From the NCBI GenBank assembly GCA_023512435.1, contig JAILZP010000021.1:1-56008 (forward strand): a DNA stretch of 56,008 bases, in the 5' to 3' direction. This document shows, piece by piece, positions 43,417 to 51,864 of this stretch. This DNA comes from Peptococcaceae bacterium. GTDB taxonomy: Bacteria > Bacillota > Desulfotomaculia > Desulfotomaculales > Desulfocucumaceae. The notes under the pieces were generated by a model, which did not search any database, was not told the origin of the DNA, and saw only the letters and a program-made list of their open reading frames with translations. Position 1 is the stretch's first letter; each line of letters starts with the position of its first letter. Both the position numbers and the translations under genes were made by a program.

Positions 43417-44139
43417 GTGGAGTTTTTGTACTGGCCGCGCTGGTACGTGCTGAACAGAAAGCGCGTTGTTCCCATGTTATTATTAATCGCTTTGTTTCTG
43501 GTTCTCTTGTGGGGGGCGGTCTCTCTGGCCTGCAACCTGGCCATGTCGGACAGCGATCTGTTCAACAGGGCCCTGAGCAACACCCTGGCCTGCTCCAGTT
43601 ACCGGTACAGCGTCGAGGTCAGGCAGGGCGGAAGGGACATGGTCACCCTGGTGGAAGGGGAGCGGGTTGAACCGGACAGGGTCCACATCAAGGGGGCCAT
43701 GCAGAAATCCCAGATGGAATTTGTCCAGATTGGGGACACCACTTACATGAAGGACCCCTGGTCCGACCGCTGGTTTACCCTTAAGGGCAATTCCCTGGCC
43801 CAGTCGGAGCTGTTTATGACCGAATTCAACCCCCTGGGCCTGTTCAAGTTTAAGGATGTTCCGGTAATCAAAAAGACCGGATCGGACAAGTTGGAAGGAG
43901 TGAAGACCGAGGTCCTTGAACTGAGGCCCATTGTGGCCAACCCCTTCCTGGAGGTCAAGTACACGGATTTCAAGTTCAAGGTGTGGGTGGACCCGGGGCA
44001 AAAACTGATCAGGAAGGCCGAAATGGCGGCCCACATGCCCGGGGGAGGGGAAGGAATGGTGGTGGTGATGAAGTTCTGGGGTTTTAACGAGAAGATCAGG
44101 ATTGATCCCCCGCGGGGCAATATTGTGGACGGCCGGTAG
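43417..44139 (+). CDS. Membrane-anchored LolA/LppX-like protein
   Basis: The 240-aa protein has a basic N-terminus, one membrane helix (about residues 20-40, VVPMLLLIALFLVLLWGAVS) and an extracytoplasmic domain resembling LolA/LppX-type lipid or lipoprotein-binding folds (YRYSVEVRQGG, GDTTYMKDPWSDRWFTL, YTDFKFKVWVDPGQKLIRKA). A Cys follows the helix (SLACNL), but the motif is not a clear lipobox. GTG 43417 with AAAGGA at 43404-43409 is chosen over TTG 43399. Its role is unknown; a cell-surface lipid or polymer carrier is possible. A terminator overlaps its stop. Confidence 0.8.
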   Translation: MEFLYWPRWYVLNRKRVVPMLLLIALFLVLLWGAVSLACNLAMSDSDLFNRALSNTLACSSYRYSVEVRQGGRDMVTLVEGERVEPDRVHIKGAMQKSQMEFVQIGDTTYMKDPWSDRWFTLKGNSLAQSELFMTEFNPLGLFKFKDVPVIKKTGSDKLEGVKTEVLELRPIVANPFLEVKYTDFKFKVWVDPGQKLIRKAEMAAHMPGGGEGMVVVMKFWGFNEKIRIDPPRGNIVDGR

Positions 44140-44160
44140 AAATACCGGTTGAATTTTTTT
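44133..44160 (+). terminator. Intrinsic terminator overlapping the stop of the LolA-like gene
   Basis: CCGGTA (44133-44138), loop GAAA, TACCGG (44143-44148), then TTGAATTTTTTT. The TAG stop codon lies inside the 5' arm and loop. A GNRA-type tetraloop and strong T-run make this a good terminator. Confidence 0.85.
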
Positions 44161-44186
44161 GTTGTGCAAAAGGGTAATTTTAGATA

Positions 44187-44195
44187 TGGTATATA
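44187..44195 (+). promoter_or_regulatory. Extended -10 promoter candidate for hpt-guaA
   Basis: TGG followed by TATATA (44187-44195, running on into AT) forms an extended -10 element. No good -35 lies at the normal spacing. It follows directly on a terminator and precedes hpt by about 50 bases, so a promoter is expected here. Confidence 0.45.
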
Positions 44196-44244
44196 ATTAG
44201 ATGTGAAGACCGGAAATATGTCGCCCCGGCGGAGGTGTGCGCGC

Positions 44245-44787
44245 TTGCATCCAGACGTACAGGAGATTCTGATCAGCGAGGACCGGATTGCCGCGAAAGT
44301 AAAGGAGCTTGGCGAAAGGATTTCGGAGGACTACCGCGGAAAGGACGTTCTGATGGTGGGCATTCTCAAGGGCGCCGTTGTTTTTATGGCCGACCTGATC
44401 AGGCACGTGAATGTGCCCCTGGCCATAGATTTCATGGCCGTTTCCAGCTACGGCAAGTCCAGCGAGTCCTCGGGGGTGGTCCAGATACTGAAGGACCTGG
44501 ACCAGAGCATCGAGGGCAGGCATGTCATTGTGGTGGAAGACATAGTGGACAGCGGCCTGACGCTTAGGTACATGCTGGACAACCTTTCCACCAGGAAGCC
44601 CGCCAGCCTCAAAATCTGCACCCTTCTGGACAAGCCGTCGCGCCGCAAGGCCGATGTCACCCCGGACTACAACGGGTTTGTCATACCCGACAGGTTCGTG
44701 GTGGGGTACGGCCTGGACTACGCGGAGAATTACAGGAACCTGAGGGACATAGCGGTGCTCAGGCCCGAGGTTTATTCCAAAGGTTAA
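44245..44787 (+). CDS. hpt: Hypoxanthine phosphoribosyltransferase
   Basis: Hpt converts hypoxanthine or guanine plus PRPP to IMP or GMP. The 180-aa protein has [20 protein letters not shown], the mobile-loop dipeptide SSYG ([13 protein letters not shown]), the PRPP-binding motif [12 protein letters not shown] and the purine-contacting [14 protein letters not shown] 44245 is chosen because GGAGGT lies at 44231-44236 and family members begin MHxDV; GTG 44203 and ATG 44218 are unlikely. guaA follows after 14 bases. Confidence 0.95.
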   Translation: MHPDVQEILISEDRIAAKVKELGERISEDYRGKDVLMVGILKGAVVFMADLIRHVNVPLAIDFMAVSSYGKSSESSGVVQILKDLDQSIEGRHVIVVEDIVDSGLTLRYMLDNLSTRKPASLKICTLLDKPSRRKADVTPDYNGFVIPDRFVVGYGLDYAENYRNLRDIAVLRPEVYSKG

Positions 44788-44801
44788 CGGAGGTATTACA
44801 G

Positions 44802-46343
44802 GTGACTGACATTGGACAGGAAATGGTGATCGTCCTTGATTTCGGCGGGCAGTACAGCCAGTTGATCGCCAGGCGGATCAGGGAACTGAAGGTATTCTGC
44901 GAGATGCTTCCCTACACCACGCCGCTGGAGGAAATAACAGCAAAGAACCCCCGGGGAATAGTGTTTTCCGGCGGCCCTTCCAGCGTTTACGAGGAAGGGG
45001 CGCCTTCCTGCGATCCCGGCATATACGAACTGGGCATACCCATCCTCGGGATCTGCTACGGCATGCAGCTGATGGCCTTTCAGCTGGGCGGGGCGGTGGC
45101 CAGGTCGGACCGCAGGGAGTACGGCAAAACGGTGATCGAGGTTTCCGCCCGCGATGACCTGCTGTGCTGCCTGGACAAAACCGACCAGTGCTGGATGAGC
45201 CACGGGGACAGGGTTGACTCGCCGCCTCCGGGCTTCACCGTCACCGCCCGCACAGAACAGGCCCCGGTGGCGGCCATGGCCGATTACAGGAGGAAGCTTT
45301 ACGCCGTCCAGTTCCACCCCGAGGTGGTGCACACCCCGAAGGGGCAGGACGTCCTCAGGCAGTTCCTGTACCAGGTCTGCGGCTGTTCGGGGACCTGGAA
45401 CATGGGTTCCTTCATCGACCACGCGGTGGCCGAGATCAGGGCCAAAGTGGGTGACGGAAACGTGCTGTGCGCGCTCAGCGGGGGCGTGGACTCGTCGGTG
45501 GCGGCGGTGCTGGTGAGCCGGGCGGTGGGGGACAGGCTGACCTGCGTGTTTGTAAATCACGGCCTGCTCAGGAAGGGGGAGGCCGAAGGGGTGGTCAGGA
45601 CCTTCCGGGAGGATTTCAACATAAACCTGGTTTACGTGGACGCGTCCCGGCGCTTCCTGGACAGGCTGGCCGGCGTTACGGACCCGGAAAGGAAAAGAAA
45701 GATCATCGGCGAGGAATTCATCCGGGTGTTTGAGGAGGAGGCCGCCAGGCTGGGCCGGATAGACTTCCTGGTCCAGGGCACCCTGTACCCCGACGTGGTG
45801 GAAAGCGGCACCGCCACGGCGGCGGTGATCAAGTCCCACCACAACGTGGGCGGCCTGCCGGAAAACATGCGCTTTTCCCTGGTGGAGCCCCTGCGCTGGC
45901 TTTTCAAAGACGAGGTCAGGGTCCTGGGCCGGGAGCTGGGGATGCCCGACCACGTGGTCTGGAGGCAGCCCTTCCCCGGTCCGGGCCTGGCCGTGCGCAT
46001 CATCGGCGAGGTCACCGGAGAAAGGCTGGCCATTCTCAGGGAGGCCGACCACGTGGTTACCGAGGAAATCGAGAAGGCGGGCTTAAGCAGGGATATCTGG
46101 CAGTATTTCGCCGTCCTGCCGGGCCTGCGCAGCGTCGGCGTGATGGGGGACGGCCGCACCTACTGGCACACCATCGCCATCCGGGCGGTGCACAGCCACG
46201 ACGGAATGACCGCCGACTGGGTCCGCCTGCCCTACGAGGTGCTGGAGAAAATATCAAACCGCCTGGTGAACGAGGTCAAGGGCGTCAACCGGGTGGTCTA
46301 CGACATAACCTCCAAGCCCCCGGCCACCATCGAGTGGGAGTAG
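44802..46343 (+). CDS. guaA: GMP synthase (glutamine-hydrolysing)
   Basis: GuaA aminates XMP to GMP. The 513-aa protein has a class I glutamine amidotransferase domain (Cys near residue 84 in GICYGMQ, His-Glu in QFHPEVVH), an ATP-pyrophosphatase domain with the P-loop [14 protein letters not shown] near residue 225, and the C-terminal dimerisation domain with [15 protein letters not shown] and the ending KPPATIEWE. The start is GTG 44802 after GGAGGT. Forming an operon with hpt, it feeds the guanine branch. Confidence 0.98.
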   Translation: MTDIGQEMVIVLDFGGQYSQLIARRIRELKVFCEMLPYTTPLEEITAKNPRGIVFSGGPSSVYEEGAPSCDPGIYELGIPILGICYGMQLMAFQLGGAVARSDRREYGKTVIEVSARDDLLCCLDKTDQCWMSHGDRVDSPPPGFTVTARTEQAPVAAMADYRRKLYAVQFHPEVVHTPKGQDVLRQFLYQVCGCSGTWNMGSFIDHAVAEIRAKVGDGNVLCALSGGVDSSVAAVLVSRAVGDRLTCVFVNHGLLRKGEAEGVVRTFREDFNINLVYVDASRRFLDRLAGVTDPERKRKIIGEEFIRVFEEEAARLGRIDFLVQGTLYPDVVESGTATAAVIKSHHNVGGLPENMRFSLVEPLRWLFKDEVRVLGRELGMPDHVVWRQPFPGPGLAVRIIGEVTGERLAILREADHVVTEEIEKAGLSRDIWQYFAVLPGLRSVGVMGDGRTYWHTIAIRAVHSHDGMTADWVRLPYEVLEKISNRLVNEVKGVNRVVYDITSKPPATIEWE

Positions 46344-46481
46344 AAGCGAAGAACTGGCGGGTCTTTTACTGCTTAAGTTCAAAAAGCGGTATCTAAGGAG
46401 GCGTTAATCATAGAAGATGTAAATATTTTTGACCGGCAGCTGAGCCGGATATTTCCCCGCTGCGCAAACATCCTGGCCGAG

Positions 46482-47432
46482 TTGTGGGACCGGCAGTCAG
46501 TCATAAATATATTGAATGACCTGCTGAATTCAGGGGCCAACCTGCAGGCCACTTTTCCCATAGGCAAATTCACCAGGAAGGCGGACCGGATAATATTGGA
46601 GGAGGCGAAAATGACCCTGGTGGATGGGAGAAGCCAGAAGGCCTACCAGGCGGGGCCGCCGCTGAGAGCCATGGTGGTCAGGTTTTCCGGCCACCCCATG
46701 CATAATTTTGTCAGGGTATACTACGATGCCTGGGTCAGTCCCGGGGACTTGAACAGCCTCTCCCTGCGGGAGGACGGCGCCGCCGAAACAAAGGTCAGAG
46801 CCATAGGCAAGCCCGGCTGGCTGGTGATTTACCCCCTGGGTTCGCTGCTTTGCGACCAGAGGTTGGAAAAACGGGTCAAGGACCTGGCCGTCAACGGCAA
46901 AGAGGCCTCTTTGTTCGTTGAATTTATGACCGTTGACGAGGGTGAACTGAAAAAAAGCAATAACATAACCCTCACGGATTATGTGCCAGAGGATGCCAAA
47001 CTTTGGGAACAGTGGCTTGGCAAGATAGACACCGATATGTTTCAAACCATTGTCAGGCCGAGAAATTTCAGGTCCACATCGGGCCGGTCGGATGACTACT
47101 ACCTGAAAATAGTCCGGTACGGCAACAGGAAAGTCGGGGCCGTCTGGCTGGAGAAAATCAACCAGCGCAACGGCACCGCCGAGCTGGGGCTGTTGATAGG
47201 CGAGCCGCACCTTTGGGGAATGGGCCTGGGCAGCAGGGCGATGAACGCCATGATTGACATTGCCAAAGATGATCTCGGCCTTAAATTCCTCTGGGTGTCG
47301 GTGCGGGAAGCCAACCAGAGGGCGGTTAACTGTTACAAGAAGGGCGGCTTTATAATCGTGAGGAAAATCCCGGTTTTCAACAAGTCCGACGGTTCTTACC
47401 AAATATGGCTGCACATGGAAAAGATGATTTAA
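46482..47432 (+). CDS. GNAT acetyltransferase with unknown N-terminal domain
   Basis: The C-terminal 150 residues form a GNAT domain (AELGLLIGEPHLWGMGLGSR, the acetyl-CoA loop, then VREANQRAVNCYKKGGF). The N-terminal 150 residues (KFTRKADRIILEEAKMTLVD; GWLVIYPLGSLLCDQRLEK) are not recognised. The first ordinary start is TTG 46482, which lacks a ribosome site. The frame stays open upstream to 46377, encodes a plausible helix (IEDVNIFDRQLSRIF) and has AAGGAGG at 46395-46401, with only ATC 46407 or ATA 46410 at proper distance. The real start may be non-canonical, adding about 25 residues. Substrate unknown. Confidence 0.82.
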   Translation: MWDRQSVINILNDLLNSGANLQATFPIGKFTRKADRIILEEAKMTLVDGRSQKAYQAGPPLRAMVVRFSGHPMHNFVRVYYDAWVSPGDLNSLSLREDGAAETKVRAIGKPGWLVIYPLGSLLCDQRLEKRVKDLAVNGKEASLFVEFMTVDEGELKKSNNITLTDYVPEDAKLWEQWLGKIDTDMFQTIVRPRNFRSTSGRSDDYYLKIVRYGNRKVGAVWLEKINQRNGTAELGLLIGEPHLWGMGLGSRAMNAMIDIAKDDLGLKFLWVSVREANQRAVNCYKKGGFIIVRKIPVFNKSDGSYQIWLHMEKMI

Positions 47433-47474
47433 CGTAAAACAAAAAAACGCCTTGCGAGCGGCAAAACTCTGAAC

Positions 47475-48086
47475 TCAGAATGCGTGAAAGCCGAGGGCCT
47501 CCATCACCCTGGCGTAAAGGCCGGGACCGATCACGGATTTCAGGCGGTTCCTGCTTTCCCCGGAGGCGAACAGAGGAAGGAACTCCCCGCTGATCCGGCC
47601 GTAGGTGAGGGCCTGGAAGGCCGCCAGCTGCGAGGGCAGGTCCGTTTCCGGGCCGGTCTGGAACATGTAAAACTGCTTGGACTGGGTCTTCAGGATGCCG
47701 AAGCCGCAAGCCCTGGCGTTTTTGAACTGGAGTTCGCCGCTGATCTCCCAGGCCCTTTCGCCCCTGATTTCATCTTCCATGTAGATGGCGGTTTCCAGGT
47801 GTTTTTTGATAAATTTTTCCCTTTGGGCCGGATTGTCGAATTTTTCCCCGGCGTACCGGCGGAGGTATTCCTCGAATTCATCCTCGCCCGGGAATTCTTT
47901 TTGGGGCAAATCAACGTCGAAAACCTGGCCGGTGATCACGATAAAAAGCGGCAGGTCCCTTATTGACGCCTCTTTCATGGTTATCTCACCCACCGGCACC
48001 AAACGGGCCGTTTCATCCGGTTCTGGAGCGGGCGTTTTCTTCGCCGGGTCCGCCGCCGCGGGTCCGGGCCTGGCCGGATTTTCCAT
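47475..48086 (-). CDS. Unknown protein
   Basis: A 203-aa protein that I do not recognise. The first 30 residues are Pro/Ala/Glu-rich and probably disordered. The rest is a mixed alpha/beta domain with FIVITGQVFDVDLP, a helical acidic-basic stretch and FGILKTQSKQFYMFQTGP. No signal peptide or membrane helix. ATG 48086 has GGGGG 8 bases upstream; GTG 48095 is the alternative. It is transcribed away from the purine operon promoter. Its TGA stop lies in a short NNCAGAA heptad relic (47467-47480). Confidence 0.75.
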   Translation of the reverse strand: MENPARPGPAAADPAKKTPAPEPDETARLVPVGEITMKEASIRDLPLFIVITGQVFDVDLPQKEFPGEDEFEEYLRRYAGEKFDNPAQREKFIKKHLETAIYMEDEIRGERAWEISGELQFKNARACGFGILKTQSKQFYMFQTGPETDLPSQLAAFQALTYGRISGEFLPLFASGESRNRLKSVIGPGLYARVMEALGFHAF

Positions 48087-48150
48087 CCATAACACCCCCT
48101 GTTAAATATTATTTTATATCCTAAGCCGGCAAGAGCAGGCAACAAAAATG

Positions 48151-48180
48151 TTGACACCCCGTCTGCACTCTTGTTATGAT
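48151..48180 (+). promoter_or_regulatory. Sigma-A promoter of the purine operon
   Basis: TTGACA (48151-48156), 18-base spacer, TATGAT (48175-48180). Transcription would start near 48187, five bases before the riboswitch P0 arm begins. It is the best housekeeping promoter in the window. Confidence 0.88.
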
Positions 48181-48191
48181 ACAATTGGTTC

Positions 48192-48379
48192 GGAGAAAGT
48201 GTGCCTTAGGGTTCCGCGCCCGTCCGGGCGCCTTTGGGCGGCGGGGGGCGGCATGGACCGAGCGGCACAGGCGTCTTCGCAGAACCCGCCCGGCCGGTAT
48301 ATTACTCTATGGCAAATCAAGGGCGCGTCTATGAAGGCGTTACACCGTGAGGGGTAAAAGCCCAGGCGGCAGGTTTCTC
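48192..48379 (+). promoter_or_regulatory. PRPP riboswitch (ykkC family, subtype 2b)
   Basis: The leader of purE shows the conserved ykkC-class blocks in order: GAGAAAGTGTGCC, TTAGGGTTCCG, a GCGCCC/GGGCGC hairpin, GGACCGAG, then TTACACCGTGAGGGGTAAAA, GCCCAGGCGG and CAGGTTTCTC. P0 pairs GAGAAA (48193-48198) with TTTCTC (48374-48379); P1 pairs GCCT (48203-48206) with AGGC (48364-48367). The GAAAGTGTG and AAGCCCAGGCGG blocks match the PRPP-binding subtype, which is known upstream of purine operons. CGTCTTC with GAAGGCG forms a P3 stem that carries about 50 extra bases. The 3' arms overlap a terminator, so ligand binding should allow transcription. The rest of this 400-base gap between genes holds only the promoter and terminator. 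Confidence 0.87.
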
Positions 48380-48413
48380 TTATGAAAAGGAAACCTGTGT
48401 GCCAGGGCTTTTT
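48360..48413 (+). terminator. Riboswitch expression-platform terminator
   Basis: CAGGTTTC (48370-48377) pairs with GAAACCTG (48390-48397), extended outward by GCCC/GGGC (48360-48363 with 48405-48408), followed by TTTTT. Its 5' arm uses bases of the aptamer P1 and P0 3' strands, so aptamer and terminator cannot form together. Confidence 0.87.
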
Positions 48414-48487
48414 GGTTTCACCGGGCGCGGGCCCGCTTTAAAAAAGGCAAAGGGGAAATTATATATATATATTTCGGGGGGAGGATC

Positions 48488-49015
48488 ATGAACGAGGTTC
48501 TGGTGGGGATTGTCATGGGCAGCGACTCCGACCTTCCGGTGATGCGGGAGGCGGCCGAAATCCTGAATGAACTGGGGGTTCCCTGCGAGGTGGTCATTTC
48601 TTCCGCCCACCGGGCGCCGGATAAAACCGCGGCATACGCGAGAACGGCGGCGGGCCGGGGGCTCCAGGTGATCATCGCCGGGGCCGGGGGTGCGGCCCAC
48701 CTGCCTGGGGTGATCGCGGCCTACACCCCGCTGCCGGTGATCGGGGTGCCCATTAAGTCCGGGGCCCTGAGCGGCCTGGACGCCCTTTACTCCATCGTCC
48801 AGATGCCCGCCGGGATACCGGTGGCCACCGTGGCCATCAACGGCGCCAGGAACGCCGGGATACTGGCGGCCCAGATTATCGGGGTGAAGGACCAGGCGGT
48901 CAGGCGGAGGGTCGAGGAGTACAAAGCGGGCCTGGCCGCGGGGGTGGAAAAGAAGGACTCCCGCCTGCGGGCCCTGGGCATTGAAAAGTACCTGGAAGAA
49001 AGAAAGGGTAATTAG
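48488..49015 (+). CDS. purE: N5-carboxyaminoimidazole ribonucleotide mutase PurE
   Basis: PurE rearranges N5-CAIR to CAIR. The 175-aa protein has [29 protein letters not shown] and [17 protein letters not shown] with the catalytic Ser and His of class I PurE, which depends on PurK for its substrate. No purK follows in this operon. GGGGGGAGG lies just upstream of the ATG. The TAG stop begins a ten-unit heptad array. Confidence 0.97.
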   Translation: MNEVLVGIVMGSDSDLPVMREAAEILNELGVPCEVVISSAHRAPDKTAAYARTAAGRGLQVIIAGAGGAAHLPGVIAAYTPLPVIGVPIKSGALSGLDALYSIVQMPAGIPVATVAINGARNAGILAAQIIGVKDQAVRRRVEEYKAGLAAGVEKKDSRLRALGIEKYLEERKGN

Positions 49016-49082
49016 CTGTAAGCTGTAAGATATAGGCTATTAGCGGCTAGCTTCTAGCTTCTAGCCGCTTAACTTATAACCT
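49013..49082 (+). repeat. Heptad array (TAGCNNC), 10 in-phase units starting at the purE stop
   Basis: TAGCTGT, AAGCTGT, AAGATAT, AGGCTAT, TAGCGGC, TAGCTTC, TAGCTTC, TAGCCGC, TTAACTT, ATAACCT. The first TAG is the purE stop codon, as in the array after fliQ. Confidence 0.92.
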
Positions 49083-49121
49083 AAAATTCCCGATTCCTGC
49101 ATTAACGGGAGGCATTAAGTT

Positions 49122-50414
49122 ATGATAGATCGCTACACCCTGCCGGAAATGGGGAAGGTCTGGTCCCAGGACAACAAGTTCCGGAAGTGGCTGGAAGTGG
49201 AAATCTACGCCTGCGAGGCCATGGCCGAACTGGGCCTGGTCCCGCCTGAAGCCCTGAAAAATATAAGGGAGAGGGCCGGTTACACCGTTGAGCGGGTGAA
49301 CGAAATCGAGGCGGTGACCAACCATGACGTTATCGCCTTCCTGACCTGCGTGGCCGAGCACGTGGGGGAGGACTCCAAGTACATACACATGGGGATGACC
49401 TCCTCCGACGTCCTGGACACCGCCCTGGCCGCCCAGATGAAAGAGGCCGGGGATCTTATCCTGGAAAAGTTGAGAGAACTCCGGTCGGTACTGCTGGACA
49501 GGGCCAAGGAGCACCGGGACACGGTGATGATCGGCAGGACCCACGGGGTGCACGCCGAACCCATCACCTTCGGGCTGAAGATGCTTCTGTGGATGGCCGA
49601 AACCGACCGCAACATCGGGCGGATGGAAAGGGCGGTGGAGGCGGTCAGCGTGGGCAAGATATCGGGGGCGGTGGGCACCTTCGCCAACATCGACCCCTTC
49701 GTAGAGGCCTACGTGTGCAAAAAGATGGGCCTGAAGCCGGCGCCCATATCCACCCAGGTGGTGCAGCGGGACAGGCACGCCGAATTTCTCGCCGCCATCG
49801 CCGTCACCGGCTGCTCCCTGGAAAAGTTCACCACCGAGATCCGCAGTTTGCAGCGCACCGAAATCCTGGAGGTGGAGGAGTATTTCGCCAAGGGGCAAAA
49901 AGGGTCTTCGGCCATGCCCCACAAGCGCAACCCCATCACCGCCGAGAGGATCAGCGGCATGGCCCGCCTGCTGAGGGGCAACGCCCTGGCGGCCATGGAG
50001 AACGTGGCCCTGTGGAACGAAAGGGACATCTCCCATTCCTCGGTGGAAAGGGTGATTATCCCGGACAGCACCATCACCCTGCATTACATGCTGACCAAGT
50101 TCATCAGCATGATGAAGAACCTCCAGGTCTACCCGGAAAACATGGAGAAGAACCTGGAGATCACCGGCGGCCTGCTGTTCTCCCAGCGGGTCCTGCTGGC
50201 CCTGGTGAACAAGGGGCTGACCCGGGAGAAGGCCTACGACCTGGTGCAGAGGAACGCCATGGAAGCCTGGAAGAACAGGCGGGAGTTCCGGGGAATGATC
50301 CTGATGGACCCCGAGATCACGGCGGTCCTGAGCCATGACGAGATCGACGAACTTTTCGACTACAGCTACCACCTGCGCAGGATTAATGATATTTACAGGA
50401 GGTTCGGGCTTTAG
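49122..50414 (+). CDS. purB: Adenylosuccinate lyase
   Basis: PurB acts twice in purine synthesis: on SAICAR and on adenylosuccinate. The 430-aa fumarase-superfamily protein has YIHMGMTSSDVLDTALAAQM, RTHGVHAEPITFGLK and the signature GSSAMPHKRNPITAERISG with the catalytic Ser loop. GGGAGG precedes the ATG. Order purE-purB-purC follows the Bacillus operon apart from the missing purK. Confidence 0.98.
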   Translation: MIDRYTLPEMGKVWSQDNKFRKWLEVEIYACEAMAELGLVPPEALKNIRERAGYTVERVNEIEAVTNHDVIAFLTCVAEHVGEDSKYIHMGMTSSDVLDTALAAQMKEAGDLILEKLRELRSVLLDRAKEHRDTVMIGRTHGVHAEPITFGLKMLLWMAETDRNIGRMERAVEAVSVGKISGAVGTFANIDPFVEAYVCKKMGLKPAPISTQVVQRDRHAEFLAAIAVTGCSLEKFTTEIRSLQRTEILEVEEYFAKGQKGSSAMPHKRNPITAERISGMARLLRGNALAAMENVALWNERDISHSSVERVIIPDSTITLHYMLTKFISMMKNLQVYPENMEKNLEITGGLLFSQRVLLALVNKGLTREKAYDLVQRNAMEAWKNRREFRGMILMDPEITAVLSHDEIDELFDYSYHLRRINDIYRRFGL

Positions 50415-50420
50415 AGGAAA

Positions 50421-50475
50421 GGGGACACACCTCCTCTTCAAGGGTAAACTCCGGGGGAGTCGGAGGAATGTCCCC
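50421..50475 (+). repeat. REP-like palindromic element between purB and purC
   Basis: GGGGACA (50421-50427) pairs with TGTCCCC (50469-50475), CCTCC (50430-50434) with GGAGG (50462-50466), and an inner ACTCC/GGAGT hairpin (50448-50452 with 50456-50460, loop GGG) sits in the apex. The GGGGACA...TGTCCCC termini resemble REP elements mobilised by Y1/RAYT transposases. It may be non-autonomous; no transposase is nearby. Confidence 0.65.
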
Positions 50476-50520
50476 AATATTACTACAACCCAAACATAAG
50501 TCGAGTCGAGGTGACGGCAG

Positions 50521-51834
50521 GTGAACAAGAAGCCAGTGGTAAGCCTTCCCAAAGACATCAGCCCTGATTACCGGGGATCGGTGCAGGAGCTGTATTTCTG
50601 CCGGGAAAACCCGGAATGGATGATCTGCAAAACCACGCCGGGCGGTTCGGTCTTCGACGTGGGGACCATTTTTTCGATTCCGGGCAGCGACCTGTGCAGG
50701 ACCGCGGTCAGGCACAAGATATATTCACTGCTGGGGTCGGCCGGGGAGTGGCGGGAGATTTCCGGGGACATCCGCCGCCGGTACGGCAGTGACAGGGAGC
50801 ACCTGGATTTTCTGGGGGCGGGGATTCTGGAGGAGTTCGTTGAAAACGGAGCGCCCACCCACCACTTGGGGATGATTGACAAGGACAGCGGTGAGGTGTA
50901 CGCGGACGGGTTTCCCCCCAACCCCAGCCCGTATGTGCTGGTCAAGAAATACAAAGTCATCAAACCGGTCCGGGTAAGGCTCTTTTCAAATTACCTGTGG
51001 GATTACAGCGGCTACCGCGGCGCCGACAAATATGTCATCCCCCTGGAGAACATAGTGCGCTTCGGCATCACCCCCGGTTCGTCCGTATACAGAAAGTACC
51101 TGCGCATGAACGAAAAGGAAAGGCGGGCCTACCTCGGCGAGCTGGGGTTAAAGGAAGATCTCGCCCCGTGGACCGCGTTTCCGGCGCCGGTAGTGGATTT
51201 CACCACCAAATACGAGCCCGAGGACAGAAACCTGGGCCTGCAGGAAGCGCTTTACATCAGCGGCTGCGGCGGGGATGAGTTTAAAAACCTGATCAGAATG
51301 AGCGTGCTGGGATCAATTCTGGTATTCAGGTTCTTTGAAAAGCTGGGCCTGTCGCTGTGGGACCTGAAATGGGAAATCGCCAGAGACGGAGACAAACTGG
51401 TCTTCGTTGACACCATCGACACCGACTCCATCAGGGTGACGGCCGGGATAGAATATAAAGGCAAACCGTACTTTGTCAATTTCAACAAGCAGTCAATGAG
51501 GGATTACTATAAAATAATGCATGCCGGGTGGTTCGAGGCCGTCCAGTCGGCCAAGGCGGAGGCGGCAAAGTCCGGCAGATCCTTCCTGGACCACCTGAGG
51601 GAGGGACAGGAGAAGGGCAGTTACCCGGTGACCCCGGAGGTGGACGGCGATTTCATCTCCATCCAGGAGGCCAAATTCAATGCCCTGATCTCGTATATAT
51701 ACGGCCGGGCGGACGCCGGCGAAACCTTCGACAGGCTGATGTCCACGGGCCGGAGGGAGATCGGGTATTACGAGTCGAAAGGCGTTCTCAGCGAGTTTGC
51801 CGCGATAAACGGCCTGCAAAAAGATCTGAAATGA
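50521..51834 (+). CDS. purC: Long divergent PurC-like SAICAR synthase
   Basis: SAICAR synthase joins CAIR and aspartate using ATP. This 437-aa protein aligns in pieces with the 235-240-aa PurC: GSVQELYFCRENPEWMI at the ATP-binding start, GGSVFDVG where PurC has DTSAGDG or DRISAFD, IPG, APTHHLGM, VKKYKVIKPVRVRL (PurC VKKLDMVPVECVVRN), and LGLSLWDLKWEIARDGDKLV followed by FVDTIDTDSIRVT (PurC GLILVDFKLEFG and DEFSPDSxRLWD). An insert of about 60 residues and a C-terminal extension account for the length. Several catalytic motifs are altered. The slot between purB and purF supports the call. GTG 50521 follows GAGGTGA. Confidence 0.72.
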   Translation: MNKKPVVSLPKDISPDYRGSVQELYFCRENPEWMICKTTPGGSVFDVGTIFSIPGSDLCRTAVRHKIYSLLGSAGEWREISGDIRRRYGSDREHLDFLGAGILEEFVENGAPTHHLGMIDKDSGEVYADGFPPNPSPYVLVKKYKVIKPVRVRLFSNYLWDYSGYRGADKYVIPLENIVRFGITPGSSVYRKYLRMNEKERRAYLGELGLKEDLAPWTAFPAPVVDFTTKYEPEDRNLGLQEALYISGCGGDEFKNLIRMSVLGSILVFRFFEKLGLSLWDLKWEIARDGDKLVFVDTIDTDSIRVTAGIEYKGKPYFVNFNKQSMRDYYKIMHAGWFEAVQSAKAEAAKSGRSFLDHLREGQEKGSYPVTPEVDGDFISIQEAKFNALISYIYGRADAGETFDRLMSTGRREIGYYESKGVLSEFAAINGLQKDLK

Positions 51835-51864
51835 CGGCCGACGGCCGGTTTTGGAGGGGAAGGA

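Noticed and set aside
46482..47432. The GNAT protein as the missing PseH
   Set aside because: It is 35 kb from the pse genes, twice the size, and its N-terminal domain is foreign to PseH; nothing in the sequence links it to the pathway.
49074..50558. 494-codon minus-strand frame opposite purB
   Set aside because: Complete overlap with purB, whose motifs are intact; translation shows only shadow composition.
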